Source of the DNA: Dichetophora obliterata | Lineage: Eukaryota > Arthropoda > Insecta > Diptera > Sciomyzidae | Direction: 5' to 3' | Assembly: GCA_963920525.1 (NCBI GenBank) | Contig: OY986439.1 | Coordinates: 37,365,819-37,429,818 of the forward strand | DNA: 64,000 nt | Part shown: piece by piece, positions 56,369-64,000 of the stretch | Layout: the number at the start of each line of letters is the position of its first letter | How positions within the stretch are numbered: position 1 is the stretch's first letter | Notes under the pieces: model-generated | Databases searched by the model: none | Told to the model about the DNA's origin: nothing | Seen by the model: only the letters and a program-made list of their open reading frames with translations | Made by a program: the position numbers and the translations under genes

Positions 56369-57370
56369 GGGTCGTCCATAAACTACGTTACCAATTTAGG
56401 GGGGGGGGGAGGGGTTTTGAAATGCACTACGATAAGTAACAGTAGGGGGGAGGGGTTTTAGATATTGTAACGTTACCAAAAATTAAAAAAATCGACGAAG
56501 AACCTCTAATTAATAACACAATCATTTCAACAATTTTTAACCTTACATGTTTATGTTTGATCGTCTAAATTGATGGTTAACTTTTGTTTCAACGATTTCT
56601 TCCACCACCTTTTCCCTCGACACAGGAACCTTTTGGTATTCCTTCACCATCTCTTTGCTTTTCACCGTCTTTGCTTTTGCGACAGTCTTTGGCGTTAAGG
56701 CCTGAATGTTCTTGATCAAAGGAGACACCGTATGACATGTACTGTCTTTCTCAGAAAGAAGAAATCGGTTCAAGGTCGTGTCCTACCTGCGGCTTGTATT
56801 TCGTTTTTAAAACTTCTATGAATTGCCATAAGTTTGTATTGTATCGTTTACAATAAATTGGAATAAAAAATACTATTTAAATAAATCAATTTTCAGAAAG
56901 CATTTACACAAAAACACAGAACTTGGTACAGCTCGGGTGCAGCCTTTAAGGGTACTCTGTCAAAGACCAGGTGAATTTCTTTGCGCTAGAAATGAGGATT
57001 CACCTGAATGGGTCGACATAGAATCCGATGAAAAATTCTATTTTGTAGAATCCTCAACAAAGCTACCAGCTTCTTCTATCCCAGTGATTGAGAGCATCGA
57101 ATCTTGGATCGCAGATGGAATAGCTTTTACAGATGATATTAATTATTGATTTTTTTCCAATTGTTCCTTTAATGTATCTAGTCATACTAGTCACTAATAC
57201 TAGTGAAAATTGTCAGAGCTAGTCAAAATATATAATCGAATGAATTAATTTCATATGTCACGTTACTTTAGGGGGGGGGAGGGGTTTTGAAAAACACTAC
57301 GAAAAGTAACGCAGGGGGAGGGGGGGGTAAAAAAAACCGGAAAATCAGTAACGTAGTTTATGGACGACCC
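56369..57370. mobile_element. GGGTCGTCC element with 5-bp CTAAG duplication
   Basis: Starts GGGTCGTCCATAAACTACGT, ends in the complement; CTAAG at 56364-56368 and 57371-57375. Copy 1 of element B has one uninterrupted 'ctaag' here, so the insertion is real. G-rich 'aggggggggga' blocks lie just inside both ends. Two short frames remain: 57149-codon-side ORF 56937-57149 (+) with PEWVDIESDEKFYFVESS, and 56543-56773 (-) with a Lys/Val-rich segment. Neither is recognised. Confidence 0.75.
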
Positions 57371-57587
57371 CTAAGGTGGTGAGCAACAAAACACAGTTAG
57401 AAAAACTGGTCTTATTGATGGAGTCAAACTTTGACTGCAAAGGATATTTGTTCCAAAGTTCAGGCGACAAAGAAATGGGAAGAACTCACGCTGAAATTAA
57501 ATTGCTTAGAACCACTAGTTAGAACAGCAAAGTGGCTTAAGATAAGCTAAAGAAAGCGTTGCTCAACCGTTTTCTATTTCTAGCCAG

Positions 57588-57697
57588 GGGCCGAATCACA
57601 GCATCCGTGATCGAGCAAAATTGTACAAGATTGATAGGCACTTATCTCGTGGTGCCCTTCGTAATTTTGCTCGATCACGGATGCTGTGATTCGGCCC
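57588..57697. mobile_element. 110-bp MITE with CAG duplication, empty site known
   Basis: GGGCCGAATCACAGCATCCG and complement; CAG at 57585-57587 and 57698-57700. The matching place in element B copy 1 (near 41380) reads agccagttccg, with a single CAG. Confidence 0.9.
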
Positions 57698-58060
57698 CAG
57701 TTCTGTCAAGCTTTCCATCCTCTTCTGACGAAGCGTCGAATCTTATGGAAATTATTTTCGTCATAGTTATAACTTTTTTGTCTTATTTTTTGCAATCAAC
57801 TTTCAACCAATCGTATTTAGTTCAAATAAAACAACGATCACCTGATAGAAATATACTACCGTGAACAAACAAAATGAACGAAATTCACAATAGCGCTACT
57901 CTTTGTCGAAAGCACGTTATAATACCAAATGCAAATTCGTTCGATCAGGCCATTCGACTACAGTCGAAGATCGAACGCAGCTCATAATAAGGGCCTTTGT
58001 TTTGCTTAAACATAAAACTTTAACGAAATGCTCAAACGATTCACTATTAAATTAATTATT

Positions 58061-59423
58061 GCCCCTATTATGGTTTACAACTCTGCTTAAAGTTGAGTTG
58101 TCAAATAAAAATCGGTATTATGATTTACAACACTACCGAACTTCTAACTGCAAAGTTGTCTTTCCAGTTGTGTATGTACACTTTTTGGCATTATGAATTA
58201 CAACCGAACTTGAATGCGGTTGTGTCAAGTGTCAAAATTTTACAACGGCATTTGTGAGGTTGTCTGCTGGTTGTGTTATGAAGGAAAAGTGGCAAATAAC
58301 TTGTAAGTTGCAACAATTATTAATAAAAACCGATTTTAATTAATATAAATAATATTTAGGAAAGTAACTACCAAAAAACAATTTGATAGGATGGTTTCGT
58401 TGCTAGAGAAGTATCCAGATGTGACGGGTAAAAGGGCATTTTGGATCTAGCAAGCATCTGACCAATGAGCTCTGGGATAAGTTTACTGTTAAGCTCAATA
58501 GCATCAGGCCTCCAACACACTGACCACAGGAATGGCAAAGGGTTTGTTTATAAGTAAAACAAATAAAAGAAAATTTTGCAAAAACATTATTTTATTAATA
58601 AATATTATTAAACAACTATACCAACTTGAAAAGAAATTTGGTAAACAACAAAAAAAATATTTCCGCAACAGGAGGAGGTCCGTCACAAGAGATTAGTTTG
58701 ACTCCCCTTGAAGTTTTGCCGATTTGACTAAACTCCACAATACTTTAACACCGCCAGGCAGACCTTTCACATTTCAATCCTCAAATGCTGATTAAAGGGA
58801 AAATGATTTTAACCACTTGAACTGCCAACTGCACAATCAATGTGCTCCAACCACAAGCCTATCTCCACTTCTTCCCAGCCAATCTCCTGCACATCAAAGC
58901 CGATCTACTGCGCATCCTATCTGATCTCATGAGCATCCTAACCGATTTCCTGCGCATCCTAGCCGATCACCTGCACATCTAAGCCGTTCTCCTACATATC
59001 GCATCACCGATCGCCTACTAATCCTAGCCATTCTTCACAACCTAGCCAAACTGTTCCAAATCCAAGGCGTTGGCGATTTACCAAAGTACACAGCATTGAG
59101 GAAGAGCGTCTCAATGCTATTAAAACACAAACAAAGAACCAAATAGAAATTTTGAAAAATTTTGTAAAATTTCTTTGAAACTTTTTCTTTAAACCCTGTT
59201 CAATTTTATTAATAGATAAAACAGTGAAAATAAAAAAAGCTGTTTTTGTATATATTCGGCTGTCAAAATTGCATTAAATTCTATTACAATTTTTGAAAGC
59301 ATTCCATACAACTCAACTTAGAATGGTTGTTAGCCATAATACCAACAAATATTCCAGTGGTGTTCTAAGTTGAGTTGAGTTGTAGACAACCCAACTCAGT
59401 TTGGTTGTAAATCATAATAGGGC
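58061..59423. mobile_element. PIF/Harbinger-like element A, copy 2 (internal deletion)
   Basis: Same ends as 52240-55920. It is colinear with copy 1 up to about 58775, then jumps to the copy-1 sequence of 55270 onwards, so about 2.3 kb is missing. The join is at 'ctttcacatt', present at both edges in copy 1. The Myb-like frame is broken by a 2-bp loss (gtgacgggtaaaa instead of gtgactagggtaaaa). Confidence 0.75.
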
Positions 59424-59429
59424 TATAAT

Positions 59430-59690
59430 GCTACATCAAACGAAGATGGCAGGATAATAGTTAATCTGTCTCGTGTTGGTATTGGTATTGTTTCACTGTG
59501 AGCTAAAGGACGAAAGGCTGTATCCAAATTTGGATAATTTATAATCGATTTCCACAACACAAAAATAGCACTTTTCTTCATGATGTTCTATTGCAGGCGC
59601 CCATAACATAGGTATTCCGAATGGCATACATTTAGATTTTCCATTAAACCAGTGTAGCAATTGATGTTTGTTCGTTTATTTTTCTTCTTA
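59430..59690 (-). pseudogene. Fragment of a multicopy TE-associated gene family (FGIPMLW motif)
   Basis: The - strand reads WFNGKSKCMPFGIPMLWAPA, then EHHEEKCYFCVVEIDYK, then, after a frameshift, INYPNLDTAFRPLAHSETIP. I recall this order (FGIPMIWREP..CYFCM...QYPNLPSAIRPV) from many unnamed arthropod proteins present in large numbers, probably mobile-element encoded. The neighbouring sequence gives no start or end. Confidence 0.5.
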
Positions 59691-61420
59691 GTTTTTTTTT
59701 TATAGTATAGTTACACTACAAATATTGCAAAATGTATTTGGGTCGCTTTTATGTATTATATTATTTCCCTCACCCATTTTTATACACAATTTTTTACTTT
59801 TATCCTAATAATCATTATTTTCGGTCCCTGATTTTATCACATTGAGTTATAGTAAAGTCTATGAGTACGGCTGTATACCATATGAGTCCCAAAAATACTG
59901 TCTGAGAAAAAATCTTGAAAAGGTGTGAAAAAATCATATTATTGTCAATACTTGAAAAACTAAAAAAAGGGCGATTTTAAAAATCTATACCGTAGAAACT
60001 ATTAAAGTCTATACTATGAAACTAATAAGTATTACTAAACTTGACTAAATACATCGCCTGCCAAATTTTAAAATTTTTTATTGCATGCGAAAAGGAAGAT
60101 TTGCATGTTAAAAAGTGCTATTTTCCTTGTTCGACTCAACTTTGAGAGCAAATAACACTAATTTAAAACAACAAAAATACACAACTCTTGACATATTCTA
60201 AACAAACTTTAAAATAACCTTTAAGTTGTAAAAAAATAATTTTTATTTTTGGATTAATTTTCGAAAAAATCAGGGTTGAAAACTATAAAATTGATGAAAA
60301 AAAATCTGTCTTCAATAGAGCTTTTTGGCAAAACTGTCCCTTTTTTAAAAAAGTTTGGATACACATAAATAAATCATCAAAAATGGGCATATTTTTCATA
60401 ATTTTTTCATTTTTGAACCCCACTAACTTGCAAAATAAATTAGCGAGGCAATAAAAAATGCCATTTCCAGTATCTACAGACCCAACTAAATTTTTGATAA
60501 TTTTTTCTGAGTTTTTAAAAAAGGTCAAGCACACCGATTTGCAGTTTTGTTTTGTTTTCACCCAACTACCAACTAAAAAAAATTATTCGAATTTTGGCTT
60601 TTGTTATGGTTTGTACGAAATAACTTAAAATTATGAAATAACTATCCATAAAGTCGGTTTTTAAATTTTGCATTTTTTGATTTTTTTCGAAAAAACTGCA
60701 TAGATTTTAATTTTATATCAAATCGAATAGTTTTAGCCTATGAAAAACTTTTATGAATTAGGGCCACCTTAATGTACATTTACACAAAACAACAGTACAT
60801 ACATATATTGTATTTATTATAGTATATACAATCCCGGGATTGTAGTTGCAGATCTCGAAAATCCCGGGATCGACAAAACTAAAAGGTTGACATTCCTACT
60901 CCGCCCTAATGTCGATCCAAAAAAATAGCATAGTTTCAATATATACTTTTATACAATTATATAAATTATATTTATAGAAAATTGTTTTCAATATTTATTT
61001 AATATTAATTACATTTTACAAAATATTTAAAATCGTTGTCTATAGAACAGTGATCTTCTCGAAACAAAGTTTTTTGACTTTTTGGACCAGGGTGTTTAAA
61101 AAAATCTATCAAGTCGATTTGGCTGAATTTTCAATTCATAATTCCACAGTCAATGGCTCGAGCAGATAGTAGAATTGTTATCTCTTAATTTTTTTTTTTG
61201 TGTTTTTTACCCTGATGAAAAAACCTGATATTTGTAAATGTCTGCTTAGAAATTCGCCATTTTTTAATAATAATATTTAAATCTACTACCTGCCAGAATG
61301 ACAACTCGCAGAACTGTCAAAAAATATTTTTTCCATTCCCAAAATGCCAACTAGTTGTGCCCCTTAAAACAATAAAACACTAAAAGAACAAGAAAACGCG
61401 TCTCTTCCCTACTTACATTA
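59691..61420. other. Unassigned AT-rich sequence
   Basis: No gene supported. 'atcccgggat' occurs twice at 60833-60875 in an inverted pair and may mark a short element. Several chance ORFs under 100 codons. Confidence 0.35.
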
Positions 61421-61680
61421 GCGGTATTCACGATTTAGTGCACTTGCCTGTGCAGTTGAGGACTTGTGCAGTTAGGTTTTCGTGAACACACCACTATCAC
61501 TTTTTTAAAGCTGTCAAAATTTGTCAATGCACACAAGTGCACAACTGCTCAAGTCCTCAAGTTTTAGGCTACAGTAGTTGTGAAATTGTGCAGATTTTTG
61601 ACGTAAGTGTATTTTGTTTTTGTAAAGTGCACAAGTCCTCAACTGCACTGGCCTTAAGTGCACTGAATCGTGAATACCCC
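61421..61680. mobile_element. MITE, second copy of the 25-304 family
   Basis: Left GCGGTATTCACGATTTAGTG, right complement ending GTGAATACCCC; interior 'gcacaagtcctcaac' tracts as in the first copy. Confidence 0.75.
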
Positions 61681-62331
61681 TATTGAGAATAATTTTATGT
61701 ATGAGTGTGAACCGATTACATTCTTGTTTTTCGTGGTGTAGATTAGGGTGTCCCAAAAGAATATTTTTTTTCGAATTTCATAGTTGCTCAACCTTTGTTC
61801 GAAGGCTTATGAGATCAAGTATTTTTGAGATTTTTTGGAAGAGGTTTAGAGGTAGCGCTATTCGGTTTTTCCCTAAAAACCCGGTTTCCCCCTAAAAACC
61901 CGGTTTTTCAGAGATTTTTCGAATTCGAAGCAAAAGTTGGTCAATAACAGACATTTTCAAACTTCAATTGTTCAAACTTCACTTCGTCATTTGGGTGTCA
62001 TATATTTCATTTTTTAGTGAAATTTTCGTAAATTTTTTAAAAAACGCTTCATAACTTTTTAAAAGTCCATATAAAAGAAAAAAATGTAATAATGCAGTTT
62101 GAATAATGGTAAAATTCTTAGCAATTTAAAATAAAACTTTTTTATATTACTCTTGCCGTTTTAAAGTTAAAGCCTTTAAAGATTTTTTTCGTTGCCTGAA
62201 AAATTTCGAATTTCAACAAGGCATTGTTCCATTCAACAAGATATTAATCAAAAAATTATTTGTGACCTTCATTTTACAGTAGATTTGCCTTCGTTAAAAA
62301 TGAGACGTATATGGCTTGTGGCAGTGCTGGA
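61681..62331. other. Unassigned sequence
   Basis: 'agggtgtcccaaaa' at 61746 resembles a TE terminus seen in many genomes. 'aaaaacccggtttt(t/c)c' is repeated in tandem at 61875-61908. No gene. Confidence 0.35.
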
Positions 62332-62530
62332 TTACCCATTAGGCCAGACTAGGCCATGGCCTAGGGCCCCCGACGAGCAGGGGCCCCCACGAAATTCTGA
62401 TAGGATTTTTTTTCATTGCAATTTTTAATTTCAAGTTAATTTTTTCCTTTTTTTTAAATTGTAATTTTTTTCCAACCAATATTTATTTATTAGAACGAAG
62501 TTCTCTATCGCGCGGTTTGGCATGGGGGGG
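62332..62530. mobile_element. Single end of a hAT-like element
   Basis: CAGTGCTGGATTACCCATTA followed by 'aggccatggcctagggccccc' is a hAT terminal motif I know from many animal genomes. I see no matching right end, so this is a truncated copy of unclear length. Confidence 0.45.
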
Positions 62531-62799
62531 GGGTAGAATAAAATTCTCACAGTATTCTCAAAAACAGTATGTCAGTATTCTCAAAACAGTATTTTGTAAA
62601 AAAGCTCCTTTTCTTCGTCTTTTCTTTGTTTTTCTTGTGCACAAAAGCAAGTGTGTAAAATGAACAAACGAATGAAAAGGGATTTTCCCACAAAGTTGGC
62701 AACGTTGGCGGTAGCAAACTAAATTCCTCGGAAAAATATTGATATACGAAAAAACAAATTGCAGCACACTTGACTGCCAGCGTCGCGATCGATTCTGTA
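62531..62799. other. Unassigned sequence
   Basis: A G run at 62525-62532 and a short duplicated motif (cagtattctcaaaa) at 62551-62590; no gene. Confidence 0.35.
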
Positions 62800-63488
62800 C
62801 ACCTAATCCTGATTTTACACGGTCTTTTTTTACACGATTTTGAAATAACACGGTCGACAGAAATAAACTTATCCTGTTTTTACACGTTATTTTTAAAATA
62901 ACACGACAAAACTTATCCTGTTTATCCTTGAATATGAGATTATTTTTTATTTTTAAATTGTGTTTTTATTTCCTGAAAACTTTAAAATGATTTTGTTTTT
63001 TATGTTACTTGAAGATGTGATTTTTTTTTAATATTTAGGTTGTGTTTTTATATCTAAAATGTGTAAATTTTTTAATTTTTGTTTTTATTTCTTTAAAATT
63101 ATAAAATGACTTTTATCATTTCTCCCTGCGGGAGTTTCATTATTCGGTCTGTATTTCAAATTTTTTCTACATTTATTCAAGCTCGAGACCATTTTGAAAA
63201 TTTAATATGAAGCTAATAAATGAAAATTCATATTAGAACAAAATGGTCTTGAGCTTGAATAAATGTAGAAAAAATTATAAAATGATTATAATATGTGAAA
63301 TAAAATGAATATGATATACTGAAGAACAAAATATGTGTTTGTTTTACCGAGTTATTAATTTTTGTAGTCTTTTTGAGGTTGTTGAACCAATCTAATATTT
63401 TTCCATTACGGTGTGTCTTTTTTTACACGATTTTTTTTTACACGATATTTTCTGGAACGTATGTACCGTGCAAAAACAGGATTAGGTG
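62800..63488. mobile_element. Tc1/mariner-type element with nested palindrome
   Basis: Starts CACCTAATCCTGATTTTACA and ends GCAAAAACAGGATTAGGTG; TA flanks both ends (62798-62799, 63489-63490). 'ttttacacg' motifs repeat inside both ends. A second palindrome (ttttttctacatttattcaagct and complement) at 63158-63277 is probably another MITE nested within. Confidence 0.75.
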
Positions 63489-63490
63489 TA

Positions 63491-64000
63491 TTTCCTTGAA
63501 TTCATTCATTCAAAAGAACAAAGAACCACACGATAGCAACAAAGAAGACCAACAAGAAAAGTAATAAGCATACAAGAACAATTCGTCGATTAGCGGCTGC
63601 AAGTGCGTTTCATCTAAAACAGAATCGAAGATTATCAAATTTTCTTATGTGCGCTCTTCCTTTCCATTCGATTTTAAGCACAAAAGTAAACAAGCAAAAA
63701 TAGCAGCAACAAGATATAACAACTTTGTTTAGAATAGATTTGTATTGCTTTGTTGCAATATCAAAAATAATACAACAAAAACAAAACCTAAAGAAAAAAG
63801 TTAAAACCAGTTGGATGATCAAGTGGCTTCATGCGGCTTGAAGTGCGTTTTAGCTGAGTCATAGCATCAAAAAATCTTGGGCTGCTGGTGTAGGTTTTTT
63901 TAATGTGCGTTCTTTCCACGATCTTCTTTTTTGTCAAAAAAGAATTTGAAATAAAAACAGAACAAGAAGGCAACAAAAACATGCAGAAAACACTTGCGAA
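63491..64000. other. Unassigned sequence at window edge
   Basis: Two similar blocks, 'cggctgcaagtgcgttt' near 63593 and 'cggcttgaagtgcgtttt' near 63835, each followed by a 'gtgcgctct/gtgcgttct' motif, suggest a diverged tandem repeat of about 240 bp. No gene. Confidence 0.4.

Larger units (their letters stand above)
56265..57996. mobile_element. PIF/Harbinger-like element B, copy 2, with two nested insertions
   Basis: 56267-56368 and 57371-57535 match 39775-40020 of copy 1 (Myb-like segment LEKLVLLMESNFDCKGYLFQ). 57560-57587 and 57698-57996 match 41340-41678. The right end is gggcct at 57996. It is interrupted by the 56369-57370 and 57588-57697 elements. Confidence 0.7.

Overview
The window looks like a repeat-rich, AT-rich piece of a higher fly (Diptera, probably Schizophora) genome. 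It has GT-AG introns, a TATA box, and one clearly recognisable gene, ovarian tumor (otu). Species cannot be fixed from the sequence alone. Most of the 64 kb is transposable-element (TE) debris, much of it inverted-repeat elements with no coding capacity.

Regions: 1-11.9 kb holds MITEs, fold-back repeats, a tRNA-derived repeat, and a decayed retrocopy of an Arg/Gly-rich protein gene. 11.9-30.3 kb is otu on the + strand: five OTU-domain exons, a 129-nt phase-0 cassette exon that supplies most of the Tudor domain, a 10.6-kb intron full of TEs, two more exons, a 2.95-kb TE-filled intron, two low-complexity exons, and a candidate very short terminal exon. 30.3-37.7 kb holds MITEs, a remnant of a TE-associated gene, and a broken non-LTR retrotransposon whose FADD reverse-transcriptase box is still readable. 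At 38.3-38.8 kb (- strand) there is a compact two-exon gene with TATA box and initiator. It encodes an 89-aa secreted precursor with dibasic sites and a Gly-Arg-Arg amidation-type signal, and is a candidate peptide hormone precursor.

39.6-59.4 kb is a nest of PIF/Harbinger-like elements. One of them carries a 4.8-kb insertion made of four 572-bp repeats in one orientation facing about four and a half in the other, bounded by a 16-bp target duplication. A second copy of the host element gives the empty site. A second non-LTR element (endonuclease ORF plus a zinc-knuckle ORF1) is split by another Harbinger-like copy. 59.4-64 kb contains TE-associated gene fragments and more MITEs.

Only two loci look like host genes: otu, and the small secreted-peptide gene. 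The strongest points for follow-up are that small gene, the inverted 572-bp array with its dispersed relatives (one inside an otu intron), a Cys at the catalytic position of this OTU domain, and a 277-nt-arm hairpin carrying hammerhead-like cores just upstream of otu exon 7.
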